From: Piscirickettsiaceae bacterium
GTDB lineage: Bacteria > Pseudomonadota > Gammaproteobacteria > Nitrosococcales > Methylophagaceae
Reading direction: 5' to 3'
Assembly: GCA_024685975.1 (NCBI GenBank)
Contig: JAIBDZ010000006.1
Coordinates: forward strand, 1 to 64,000
Length of the DNA stretch: 64,000 nt
Of the stretch, positions 48,867 to 57,011 are shown piece by piece (the first letter of the stretch is position 1; each line of letters opens with the position of its first letter). The notes beneath the pieces are model-generated. The model searched no databases, had not been told where the DNA came from, and saw only the letters and a program-made list of their open reading frames with translations. The position numbers were made by a program, and so were the translations under genes.

Positions 48867-49481
48867 ATGAAAAAGTTAGGTCTTTTAGCAGCAACATTAC
48901 TATTATCTACACAAGCACAATCAGCGATCATGAGTGTATCTGGTGCTGGTAGTATCATTCTTCCAGTAAGCGTTCAAGAAGATACGCCAACAAATAGCCA
49001 GCAAGAAGGTTTTGATGAACAACAAGGCGTTGTATTAAGCAGTGCTATCAATATTGATGGCGGTACTATTGCAGCAGGTACGCGTGTTGATAGTCATCTT
49101 ATCTTTTTAAATACACAAGGTAATACTAGAGCTGATGCAACAGCACAATGGACATTCAGTGGCGATATTCTAGGTGTTATGTCTCAAAGTAATGGCGCAC
49201 AGTTAGACGATAGCAACAGTCAATTAGCTTTTTTTAATGATTATTTCACTACAGGTTCAAGCTTACCTTTTAGTGCTGCTGGCTTAGAAAGCAATAATAT
49301 GGCAACTAACGATGGTTATATGTTTAGTGGAGCGACTTTAGATTTACGTATGGTCGTGACAGAGCCAGGTGATTGGATTCGTGTTGTTACCGTTTCTGAA
49401 GTACCTGTTCCTGCTGCTTTATGGTTATTTGCTCCAGCTCTTATGGGCTTTTTAGGTTTACGCAGAAAAAATAAAGTATAA
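48867..49481 (+). CDS. VPxPA-CTERM secreted/surface protein 1
   Basis: 204 residues. A signal peptide (MKKLGLLAATLLLSTQAQSA) opens the protein. The body is polar with GTIAAGTRVDSHLIFLNTQG and AQWTFSGDILGVMSQ, a segment I recall from many PEP-CTERM proteins. It ends in VPVPAALWLFAPALMGFLGL followed by RRKNKV, the VPLPA variant of the PEP-CTERM sorting signal. Exosortase-type enzymes cut such tails; none is in this window. Function unknown, probably an exported matrix or surface protein. It is preceded by the RNA element and followed by a strong terminator, so it is a single-gene unit. Confidence 0.85.
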   Translation: MKKLGLLAATLLLSTQAQSAIMSVSGAGSIILPVSVQEDTPTNSQQEGFDEQQGVVLSSAINIDGGTIAAGTRVDSHLIFLNTQGNTRADATAQWTFSGDILGVMSQSNGAQLDDSNSQLAFFNDYFTTGSSLPFSAAGLESNNMATNDGYMFSGATLDLRMVVTEPGDWIRVVTVSEVPVPAALWLFAPALMGFLGLRRKNKV

Positions 49482-49510
49482 ATTAAACTTTTAAAAAAGT
49501 AGTACAGACT

Positions 49511-49543
49511 AAAGCCATGGCATATGCCATGGCTTTTTTTTTT
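49511..49543 (+). terminator. Strong rho-independent terminator after VPxPA-CTERM gene 1
   Basis: A perfect palindrome of about 26 bases (arms AAAGCCATGGCAT and ATGCCATGGCTTT) is followed by a T-tract; ten T occur in a row at 49534-49543. Confidence 0.93.
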
Positions 49544-49634
49544 CGAAAAAGACAGCTGTCACCAAGATGTAGTAAAAAAGTCATGCCCTGGTCGTGGGCG
49601 TCTCTTATCCTATGCATTGTGGTCTCTTTTGAAT

Positions 49635-49695
49635 AGCCAACCTTGATGCGAATCAAGTTCGGAAAATCACAGGTCTTTTCTATAAAGATGGCTGG
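49635..49695 (+). promoter_or_regulatory. Structured leader RNA, copy 2: candidate c-di-GMP-I (GEMM)-like riboswitch
   Basis: Same plan as copy 1: P1 AGCCA (49635-49639) with TGGCT (49689-49693); P2 CTTGAT-GCGA-ATCAAG (49642-49657), a different sequence keeping both pairing and a GNRA loop; P3 TCTTT (49674-49678) with AAAGA (49684-49688). The joining strand GTTCGGAAAATCACAGG agrees with copy 1 at 14 of 17 positions, and GATGGCTGGATTACAG resembles the GEMM end GATAGCCGGGTTGCCG. It ends about 26 bases before the next ATG, with GCTG and CAGC arms (49691-49694, 49714-49717) enclosing the ribosome binding site. Confidence 0.6.
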
Positions 49696-49720
49696 ATTAC
49701 AGGTGGAGTAGGACAGCATC

Positions 49721-50173
49721 ATGAAGACAATATTTTTGCTTTTAGTAGCAATAATAACTTTACCCACGCAAGCAGCAGTGATCTATGGTACCAGCGTGAG
49801 CATTGCTTCAAGTGTGCAAGAAAATCAGTCGATTGAATTAGATAGTGAAATCTTAGGTTTTCGGATTGATAAGAAAAGATATTTCAAGCTAGTGTCACAT
49901 GAGTTATTTACTGCGTTTAATCACGATGTTGTTTTAAGTGAAAAGTTGGCTTTGGGTTTTGTAGAATTTAAAAATAATAACTTTAATAACGATGATAATA
50001 ATTTGATAATGGGCGAATTATTAAAGCTTCGTAGATACGTGATAGAACAGGATGACTGGCTTGATGATAAGGTGATTGCATCGCCAACCGTGTCTATACC
50101 GGCTGCATTATGGTTGTTTGCACCCGTGTTAGTTGGTTTTATGGGCTTACCTAAACAATCGAGGCAAGCATAA
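49721..50173 (+). CDS. VPxPA-CTERM secreted/surface protein 2
   Basis: 150 residues. Signal peptide MKTIFLLLVAIITLPTQA, then VIYGTSVSIASSVQENQSIELDSE, which recalls the SVQE start of the first protein, and a lysine- and asparagine-rich middle (FKNNNFNNDDNN). The tail VSIPAALWLFAPVLVGFMGL matches the sorting signal of protein 1, but the end PKQSRQA is less basic. It is shorter and lacks the GTxxAGTxVDSH segment, so it may be a diverged or reduced paralogue. AGGA at 49710-49713 is the likely ribosome binding site. Confidence 0.75.
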   Translation: MKTIFLLLVAIITLPTQAAVIYGTSVSIASSVQENQSIELDSEILGFRIDKKRYFKLVSHELFTAFNHDVVLSEKLALGFVEFKNNNFNNDDNNLIMGELLKLRRYVIEQDDWLDDKVIASPTVSIPAALWLFAPVLVGFMGLPKQSRQA

Positions 50174-50189
50174 AATAATAGAGTAATAC

Positions 50190-50221
50190 AAAAAAGCCGT
50201 GGTAATCACCACGGCTTTTTT
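50190..50221 (+). terminator. Bidirectional terminator between VPxPA-CTERM gene 2 and ppsA
   Basis: AAAAAGCCGTGGT and ACCACGGCTTTTT form a 13-bp perfect stem with loop AATC. A-tract and T-tract on the two sides make it work for both convergent genes. Confidence 0.92.
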
Positions 50222-50243
50222 ATATTACATTGGTGAAATGAAA

Positions 50244-52649
50244 TTAAGCTATTTTATCTTCCATATCAGCAACAACTTTTGCCATTTCAACGACACTGTC
50301 TGGGTTTACTGAAACAGTACTGACACCATGTTCTACTAAGAACTTAGTAATTTCTGGGAAGTCAGAAGGCGCTTGACCGCAAATACCGACATATTTACCG
50401 GCTTTTTTACAAGCCGTAATCGCCATTTCAAGCATACGTAAAACAGCTTCATTACGTTCATCATAATGACCTAATAGACTTGAGTCTCGGTCAGCACCCA
50501 AAGTTAATTGGGTCAAATCATTAGAACCAATAGAGAAACCATCAACTAATTCAAGGAATTTATCTGCAAGAATGACATTAGCAGGAATTTCACACATGAG
50601 GTAAATCTGTAGGCCATTTTCGCCACGTTTTAAACCATGTGTTTCCATGAGTTCGATGACTTGTTGTGTTTCTTCAACTGTACGAGAGAATGGAATCATG
50701 ATAACGATATTATCTAAGCCCATTGTTTCACGTGCGAGTTTTAATGCTTCACATTCAAGTGCAAATGCTTGCCCAAAAGACTCACTTAAGTAACGTGTTG
50801 CTCCACGGAAACCTAACATTGGGTTTTCTTCCGTCGGCTCATAAATGCTACCGCCGACTAAGTTAGCATATTCGTTTGATTTAAAATCACTTAAACGAAC
50901 AACGACTTTTTTCGGGTAGAAGGAGGCGGCAATAGTCGCAATTCCTTCAGCTAGCTTATGCATATAGAACGAGAGTGGATCTGAGTAACCAGCCATACGA
51001 GGAGAAATTTTATCCTGTACGTCTTTTGGTAAAGTATCAAATTCAATCAAAGCATTCGGATGAACACCGATACTATTATTGATAATGAATTCCATCCGAG
51101 CTAAACCGACACCTGAGTTAGGCAAGTTGCTGGTTTTAAACGCCACTTCTGGATTAGCAAGGTTAAGCATAATACCAGTATGTTTTGGTGTTGGAATGCT
51201 ATCGATATCAATCGTTTCGACGTGGTGAGGTAAGGCCCCTTTATAAACGGTACCAGTATCGCCTTCAGCACAACTAACTGTTACGATATCGCCAGTCTTA
51301 ATAACATCAGTCGCATGATTTGTACTGACAATCGCGGCAATCCCTAATTCACGGGCAATAATCGCAGCATGACATGTTCGTCCACCACGGTTTGTCACGA
51401 TAGCGCCAGCAATTTTCATTACCGGCTCCCAATCAGGGTCGGTAATGTCGGTGACAAGAATTTCACCTGGTTTTAATTCTGACATTTGTTCAGTGTTTAA
51501 AATAACACGGGCAGGGCCGCTAGCTACTTTACTACCAACACTTTTACCTTCGATTAATACTTCACCACGTTTTTCAAGCACATGGTTTTCAAGTGCGTTG
51601 TGTGACTTCATTGATTCGACGGTTTCAGGTCGTGCCTGAACGACAAATAGTTCACCACTGTTACCATCTTTTGCCCACTCGATATCCATCGGCATAGGAC
51701 GTCCTGCTTTTGCAGAATAGTGTTTTTCAATAGTGACGGCTGTTTTAGCTAAACTCAATACTTCTTCATCGCTAATACAGAATTGGTTTTGCATATCTTC
51801 TGGAACATCGATGTTTTCAACTGAGCCTGTAGAGCCTGATTGTGTTTCAGAGTAGATCATTCTCAACTGTTTACTACCAAGCTGATGCTTGATGATTGGT
51901 TGATGTTCAGTATCTAAAGCAGGTTTGAAAACATAGAATTCATCAGGGTTAACTGCACCTTGAACGACGTTTTCGCCTAGTCCCCAAGCACCAGTAATAA
52001 AGACGATATCACGGAAGCCACTTTCAGTATCGATAGTGAACATGACACCCGAAGAAGCTTTATCAGAGCGAACCATTTTTTGAACAGCAATGGCCAATGC
52101 AACACTCATGTGGTCGTAACCTTGATGGACTCGGTATGAGATCGCTCGGTTTGTAAATAGGGAAGCAAAAATTTGGCGGCAGCTAATCAATAAGTTATCG
52201 ACACCAGTAATATTGAGGTGTGATTCTTGTTGGCCAGCAAATGACGCGTCAGGTAAGTCTTCTGCAGTAGCTGAGCTACGAACAGCAACATCGACGTTGT
52301 TATCGTATTCTTCTTCTAGCTTTTTATACCCTTGAGCGATTTCTTCGACTATCGCATCTGGCATTGTAGCGTTGATAATCATCGAGCGGATAGCTTCACC
52401 TGTTTTAGCTAAGGCATGAGTATCATCAACGTTCAGGCCTTCTAAAGCTTGAGTGATAGGTTCGACTAAATTGTTGTGGTCTAGAAAGGCGCGATAGGCG
52501 GAAGCTGTAATAGCAAAACCATTAGGAATATTGACACCTTGACGGCTCAACTCGCTATACATCTCACCTAAAGAAGCATTCTTACCGCCAACACTATCAA
52601 CGTCACTAATACTAATATCAGCGAAAAAGCGAATATAGTGATAGTTCAT
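50244..52649 (-). CDS. ppsA: Phosphoenolpyruvate synthase
   Basis: Converts pyruvate, ATP and water to PEP, AMP and phosphate for gluconeogenesis. The N-terminal ATP-grasp domain has GGKNASLGEMY and VAVRSSATAEDLPDASFAGQQES. The phospho-histidine is in GGRTCHAAIIARELG. The C-terminal TIM-barrel contains GSNDLTQLTLGADRDS and the catalytic cysteine of GICGQAPSD. 801 residues, near the 792 of E. coli. GAGG at 52657-52660 (minus strand) fits the start. Confidence 0.97.
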   Translation of the reverse strand: MNYHYIRFFADISISDVDSVGGKNASLGEMYSELSRQGVNIPNGFAITASAYRAFLDHNNLVEPITQALEGLNVDDTHALAKTGEAIRSMIINATMPDAIVEEIAQGYKKLEEEYDNNVDVAVRSSATAEDLPDASFAGQQESHLNITGVDNLLISCRQIFASLFTNRAISYRVHQGYDHMSVALAIAVQKMVRSDKASSGVMFTIDTESGFRDIVFITGAWGLGENVVQGAVNPDEFYVFKPALDTEHQPIIKHQLGSKQLRMIYSETQSGSTGSVENIDVPEDMQNQFCISDEEVLSLAKTAVTIEKHYSAKAGRPMPMDIEWAKDGNSGELFVVQARPETVESMKSHNALENHVLEKRGEVLIEGKSVGSKVASGPARVILNTEQMSELKPGEILVTDITDPDWEPVMKIAGAIVTNRGGRTCHAAIIARELGIAAIVSTNHATDVIKTGDIVTVSCAEGDTGTVYKGALPHHVETIDIDSIPTPKHTGIMLNLANPEVAFKTSNLPNSGVGLARMEFIINNSIGVHPNALIEFDTLPKDVQDKISPRMAGYSDPLSFYMHKLAEGIATIAASFYPKKVVVRLSDFKSNEYANLVGGSIYEPTEENPMLGFRGATRYLSESFGQAFALECEALKLARETMGLDNIVIMIPFSRTVEETQQVIELMETHGLKRGENGLQIYLMCEIPANVILADKFLELVDGFSIGSNDLTQLTLGADRDSSLLGHYDERNEAVLRMLEMAITACKKAGKYVGICGQAPSDFPEITKFLVEHGVSTVSVNPDSVVEMAKVVADMEDKIA

Positions 52650-52756
52650 TCAATTACCTCAGATCAAAAAAATATGTTTGTGCGACGCATTAAAAGTATG
52701 TGTTCGATGTGTTAAAACAAATAGCGTAGACGTCAAAACATTTAACTAAACAGACA

Positions 52757-52791
52757 ATTATATAATGCTTGCCATCATTATGGGAAGCATT
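52757..52791 (-). promoter_or_regulatory. Candidate ppsA promoter with overlapping inverted repeat
   Basis: On the minus strand a TATAAT (complement of 52757-52762) lies about 110 bp before ppsA. Just upstream of it, AATGCTT and AAGCATT (52764-52770, 52785-52791) form a perfect 7-bp inverted repeat across the -35 region. No consensus -35 is seen, which would fit an activator- or repressor-controlled promoter. Confidence 0.3.
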
Positions 52792-52833
52792 CGCTAACAA
52801 TATAGCTGTTTACTTAAGTCTTACCGTCATTTA

Positions 52834-52938
52834 TTAGGCATGCATTATGCCGTATACAACCAATGACAACCAAAATGCTGACATGCCAGCAATGATGGTA
52901 AAAAATTGGTCAATAATAAATTGTTCTAATTTCTTCAT
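52834..52938 (-). CDS. Small single-pass membrane protein ORF, 34 residues
   Basis: A complete short frame starting MKKLEQFIIDQF and ending YGIMHA. It has a polar, charged start (KKLEQ) followed by an unbroken hydrophobic stretch (about 8-31: IIDQFFTIIAGMSAFWLSLV and on), so one membrane helix is predicted. It lies alone in the 514-bp gap between ppsA and nirB, 184 bp upstream of ppsA on the same strand. The ribosome binding site is weak (AAAGTGA). I do not recognise a family. The lack of any stop in the helix and the clean start support a real small protein, but chance cannot be excluded. Confidence 0.5.
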   Translation of the reverse strand: MKKLEQFIIDQFFTIIAGMSAFWLSLVVYGIMHA

Positions 52939-53055
52939 TTCACTTTTATTACGGGGTCTGACAATTCAATACTTAATCAAACCTTACCAGTTATAAAGCC
53001 AATTTGCGAGACTTTTTGCACTAATTTTAACCATTTGTTAACAAAGTGATGATTG

Positions 53056-53096
53056 TGGTGCACCAAATAAAATGATCTTGCACAAATAAGGTGCAA
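53056..53096 (+). promoter_or_regulatory. NtrC-type binding site upstream of nirB
   Basis: TTGCAC-N7-GTGCAA at 53078-53096 contains the NtrC consensus TGCAC-N7-GTGCA exactly. A compact palindrome TGGTGCACCA lies at 53056-53065 and may provide further half-sites. The centre of the main site is 74 bp upstream of the GG of the sigma54 element. Confidence 0.6.
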
Positions 53097-53159
53097 TAAG
53101 CACTGATAAAAACGCCAAAATGAAACTGATATTGTATAAATTCAAGCAGTTATTCAATT

Positions 53160-53175
53160 AGGCATGATGTGTGCT
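53160..53175 (+). promoter_or_regulatory. Candidate sigma54 promoter of nirB
   Basis: AGGCATGATGTGTGCT: GG at 53161-53162 and GC at 53173-53174 are ten bases apart, as in TGGCACG-N4-TTGCA. Transcription would begin near 53186, just before the GGAG and GTG start of nirB. The distal match is imperfect (T and C of the -24 box differ). Confidence 0.5.
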
Positions 53176-53214
53176 TTGTATGAAGCTTTAGCGTGGCTGT
53201 ATCTGGAGTTTCAA

Positions 53215-55755
53215 GTGAGCAAAAAAGATGTGCTGGTGGTGGTGGGAAATGGCATGGTGGGGCAATACTTTCTTTCCCAATGTGCCAATAGTGAGCTGCA
53301 TGACAGATACGAGATTGTCACGTTCTGTGAGGAACCATTGTTCGCTTATGATCGCGTACATTTAAGTGAATATTTTACGGGTAAATCCGCGGAAGAATTG
53401 TCGTTAGTCGAAGCTGGCTTCTTTGAAGAAAACAATATGACCGTGCATTTAAACGACAGTGTTACCTCTATTGATAGAGAGTACAAAACAGTGCGATCTC
53501 GACAAGGCATAACGGTGCAATATGACACATTAGTGCTGGCGACAGGATCAAGTGCTTTTATCCCACCTATTGCAGGCCATGATCGTAAAGATTGTATCGC
53601 CTACCGTACTATTGCCGATCTTGATGACATGTTAGCAGCGGCTAAAACAGCCAAAGTCGGCACTGTCGTTGGCGGCGGACTATTAGGATTGGAAGCTTCA
53701 AAAGCTTTAAAAGAATTAGGATTAGAAACCCACGTTGTACAGTTTGCACCAAGATTAATGGCAGCCCAGTTAGATGAAACAGGGGCGGCATTATTAAAAA
53801 GTAAAATTGAAGCGATAGGCGTTACTGTACATACCAGTAAGAACACAACAGAAATAGTTGATGGTGAACAATGCCAACATAAAATGCTATTTGCTGATGG
53901 TGAAGCATTAGAAACAGATTTGATTATTTACTCGGCGGGTATTCGTCCTAGAGATGAGTTGGCCATGCAGTGTGGGTTAGAGATCGCTAATCGTGGCGGT
54001 GTAGTTATTGACAACCATTGCCAAACGTCTGATGAAAATATTTATGCTATCGGTGAATGTGCCTCATGGCAGAATCAAGTGTTTGGGTTAGTTGCGCCTG
54101 GTTATGCGATGGCAAGAACCGTCATTGAACATATGTCGGGTAATCAATCATTGCCTTTCACAGGTGCTGATATGAGCACAAAGTTAAAACTGAATGGTGT
54201 TGATGTTGCCAGTATTGGTGATCCACATGCATCGACGCCAGGCGCGATTGTTTATGATTATCAAAATGGTCGAGAAGGTATTTATAAACGATTAGTTGTC
54301 AGCGAAGATAATCAATATTTATTGGGGGCGGTTCTCGTTGGAGATGCAGATGATTATCCTACTTTATCGCAATATTATTTGAATGGTATTGCTCTGCCTA
54401 GCGAACCTGATTCTTTGATATTGCCATCACGATCTGGTGAAGCTATTGGCCTTGGGCCTGATGCGTTGCCAATGACGGCACAAATTTGTTCTTGTTATGA
54501 CGTTTCTAAGGGGGATATTTGCCAATCGATTGATAATGGCAATACATCACTTGCTGCTTTAAAGGCCGATACTGAAGCTGGAACGGGCTGTGGCGGGTGT
54601 GCGGCGTTATTAAAATCAGTGTTGGACTGTGAATTAGAAAAAGCAGGGTTCGAAGTCAATACTGATATTTGTGAACACTTCCCTTATACCCGACAAGATT
54701 TATACAACATCGTTATGGTGGAAGAAATCAAAACGTTTAATACCTTGATACATAAACATGGTCAAGGTCGTGGTTGTGAGATCTGTCGACAAGCAGTGGG
54801 GTCGATTTTGGCGTCACAATGGAACGAATATGTCCTGAAAAAAGAACACCTTAGTTTGCAAGATACCAATGATACGTTTTTGGCCAATATGCAAAAAGAT
54901 GGCACGTATTCTGTTGTACCAAGAATGGCTGGAGGGGAGGTCACGCCTGATGGGTTAATCGTGGTGGGGCAAGTTGCTAAAAAATATGGCTTGTATACCA
55001 AAGTTACGGGTGGCCAACGTGTTGATATGTTTGGCGCTAGGTTAGAACAACTGCCAGAGATATGGCGAATATTAATCGATGCCGGATTTGAGAGTGGTCA
55101 TGCTTATGGTAAATCTTTACGGACAGTGAAATCCTGTGTGGGGAGTTCATGGTGTCGCTTTGGTGTGGATGATAGTGCTGGTCTCGCTGTTGAATTAGAA
55201 AACCGTTATAAAGGATTGCGTGCGCCGCATAAGATTAAATTTGCGGTATCTGGTTGTACCCGAGAATGTGCCGAAGCCCAAAGTAAGGATATCGGTATTA
55301 TCGCTGTCGAAGGCGGCTGGAATTTATATGTGTGCGGTAATGGCGGCATGAAACCACGCCATGGCGATTTATTTGCAACCAACTTAGATAAACAAACCTT
55401 AATTCAATATATCGATCGCATTTTAACGTTTTATATACGGACAGCAGATCGTCTGCAAAGAACGTCTGTCTGGATGGAAAACATGGAAGGGGGATTAGAA
55501 TATCTACGCTCTGTTGTTATCGACGATAAATTAGGCATAGGAGCACAATTAGAACAGCAAATGGCCGTAGTGATTGGGCATTATCAATGCGAGTGGAAAA
55601 CGACGATTGAAGATGAAGATAAATTGAAACGTTTTCGTACTTTTGTGAATAGTGATAAAACCGATGAAAACGTCATTTTTGTAGAAGAAAGAGGGCAGGT
55701 TAGACCAGCAAATGAACAAGAAAAAGCAAAACTAACCCTTTTGGAGACAGCATAA
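53215..55755 (+). CDS. nirB: Assimilatory nitrite reductase [NAD(P)H] large subunit
   Basis: Reduces nitrite to ammonium in the cytoplasm. Domains in order: FAD/NAD(P)H reductase (VVVGNGMVGQ, VVGGGLLGLEASKALKELG), BFD-like [2Fe-2S] site (CSCYDVSKGDIC and GCGGC), then the sirohaem/[4Fe-4S] domain with SCVGSSWCRFG and SGCTRECAEAQSKDIG. I start at GTG 53215 (VSKKDVLVVVGNG), with GGAG at 53205-53208, giving 846 residues beside 847 in E. coli. The longer frame from ATG 53164 adds 17 residues and would begin upstream of the expected transcription start. First gene of nirB-nirD-phzF-FAD-nasA. Confidence 0.96.
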   Translation: MSKKDVLVVVGNGMVGQYFLSQCANSELHDRYEIVTFCEEPLFAYDRVHLSEYFTGKSAEELSLVEAGFFEENNMTVHLNDSVTSIDREYKTVRSRQGITVQYDTLVLATGSSAFIPPIAGHDRKDCIAYRTIADLDDMLAAAKTAKVGTVVGGGLLGLEASKALKELGLETHVVQFAPRLMAAQLDETGAALLKSKIEAIGVTVHTSKNTTEIVDGEQCQHKMLFADGEALETDLIIYSAGIRPRDELAMQCGLEIANRGGVVIDNHCQTSDENIYAIGECASWQNQVFGLVAPGYAMARTVIEHMSGNQSLPFTGADMSTKLKLNGVDVASIGDPHASTPGAIVYDYQNGREGIYKRLVVSEDNQYLLGAVLVGDADDYPTLSQYYLNGIALPSEPDSLILPSRSGEAIGLGPDALPMTAQICSCYDVSKGDICQSIDNGNTSLAALKADTEAGTGCGGCAALLKSVLDCELEKAGFEVNTDICEHFPYTRQDLYNIVMVEEIKTFNTLIHKHGQGRGCEICRQAVGSILASQWNEYVLKKEHLSLQDTNDTFLANMQKDGTYSVVPRMAGGEVTPDGLIVVGQVAKKYGLYTKVTGGQRVDMFGARLEQLPEIWRILIDAGFESGHAYGKSLRTVKSCVGSSWCRFGVDDSAGLAVELENRYKGLRAPHKIKFAVSGCTRECAEAQSKDIGIIAVEGGWNLYVCGNGGMKPRHGDLFATNLDKQTLIQYIDRILTFYIRTADRLQRTSVWMENMEGGLEYLRSVVIDDKLGIGAQLEQQMAVVIGHYQCEWKTTIEDEDKLKRFRTFVNSDKTDENVIFVEERGQVRPANEQEKAKLTLLETA

Positions 55756-56093
55756 TGACGCATTGGGTTGATATTTGCGATAAAGCCGATCTGCAAGCTG
55801 ATTCCGGTGTGTGCGCTCTAGTAGAAGATAAACATATTGCCATTTTTTATTTAGAGCAAGAGCAAAAACTGTTTGCCATCGACAATTACGATCCTTTTGG
55901 CAAGATATCGGTTTTGTCACGAGGTCTTATTGGCGACATTCAAGGTCAAGTCATGGTGTCCTCACCATTATATAAACATCACTTTAATTTAAGTACAGGA
56001 CAATGTTTTGAAGATGATAGCGTTTCTCTTTGCACTTATGACGTACGCATCAATGGCGATCGCGTGGAATTAAATTTAAAGGGAGCATCATGA
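55755..56093 (+). CDS. nirD: Nitrite reductase small subunit NirD
   Basis: 112 residues with a Rieske-like beta fold: KLFAIDNYDPFGKISVLSRGLIGDIQGQVMVSSPLYKHHFNLSTGQC. As usual for NirD the Rieske iron ligands are missing. It partners NirB. The ATG overlaps the nirB stop (TAATG), and the next gene overlaps its stop. Confidence 0.94.
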   Translation: MTHWVDICDKADLQADSGVCALVEDKHIAIFYLEQEQKLFAIDNYDPFGKISVLSRGLIGDIQGQVMVSSPLYKHHFNLSTGQCFEDDSVSLCTYDVRINGDRVELNLKGAS

Positions 56094-57004
56094 TGGAGGT
56101 CAATTACTATATTGCAGATGTGTTTACTAAGCAGACTTTCTCCGGGGCACAAATTGCTGTTTTCCCAGAAGCCGATGGCTTAAATGAACAACAAATGGCA
56201 TTAATTGCTAATGAAATGAATTTATCTGAAACGGCATTTGTATTGAGCGCAACGCAAGATTCACATCAGCGCACAATGCGTGTTTTTTCACCGTTAGGGG
56301 AAATTGATTTCGCTGGTCATCCCATTATTGCAGCGGCCTACGTGTTAGCGGAATCGGGTGGAATCACATTAGAGGCCGGTAATACTTCATTAGTATTGAA
56401 ACAAAAAAATCATGATACAACGGTAAATATCACCAGTGATAAAGGGAAGGTCAGCTTCGTTCAGTTTACCAATCAAGTCGAGGCTGTTATTGACCGGTTT
56501 ACGCCATCAGATAACGAGCTAGCGGAATGTCTATCACTTAAAGTGAATGAATTAGATAAGCGTCATTTCTCAGCGCGCTTAGTCTCTTGTGGTTTTCCTT
56601 ATTTAATCATACCAGTCTGGCAATATGAGTCAGTTAGGAAAGCCAAATTTAATTATGCTGCTTGGAGTCAATCGACGGCGCCACAAACTGCGGCACAAGA
56701 AATTATCTTATTTGCGCCCAAATCTCCGTATCAAAACGCGGATTTTAATGTGAGATTACTTGGATCAAATATTGGTATCAGAGATGACCCACCTGTGGGA
56801 TCTGCTATGCCTGCTTTTGCGAGCTATTTATGTTCTTTTGATTTTACCCAACAAGGAACACATGTTTTTTCTGTAGACCGAGGTGATGATAAATGTCGCC
56901 GGAGTGTCATTAATATTGAAATGGATAATAAAGCACAAGGTCCACTGACATTACGGATCGGTGGTGAAGCAGTCATTGTCGCCAAGGGGACATTCTATTT
57001 ATAG
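56090..57004 (+). CDS. PhzF family isomerase/epimerase-like protein
   Basis: 304 residues with two similar alpha/beta halves as in PhzF and diaminopimelate epimerase folds. Near the start, IADVFTKQTFSGAQIAVFPEA, and MNLSETAFVL carries the acidic catalytic residue at about position 47; SPLGEIDFAGHPIIAAAYVL and DDPPVGSAMPAFASYL are the other signatures. The substrate is unknown. It is unusual that it overlaps nirD by four bases inside a nitrite/nitrate reductase operon, since no phenazine or other secondary metabolism genes are present. A metabolite repair or side-product role is possible, but unproven. Confidence 0.85.
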   Translation: MMEVNYYIADVFTKQTFSGAQIAVFPEADGLNEQQMALIANEMNLSETAFVLSATQDSHQRTMRVFSPLGEIDFAGHPIIAAAYVLAESGGITLEAGNTSLVLKQKNHDTTVNITSDKGKVSFVQFTNQVEAVIDRFTPSDNELAECLSLKVNELDKRHFSARLVSCGFPYLIIPVWQYESVRKAKFNYAAWSQSTAPQTAAQEIILFAPKSPYQNADFNVRLLGSNIGIRDDPPVGSAMPAFASYLCSFDFTQQGTHVFSVDRGDDKCRRSVINIEMDNKAQGPLTLRIGGEAVIVAKGTFYL

Positions 57005-57011
57005 CGACCAC

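Noticed and set aside
53101..53160. Sigma70 promoter TATAAA at 53135-53140 for nirB
   Set aside because: No -35 is found at the right distance, and the NtrC plus sigma54 arrangement explains the region better; a minor additional promoter cannot be excluded.
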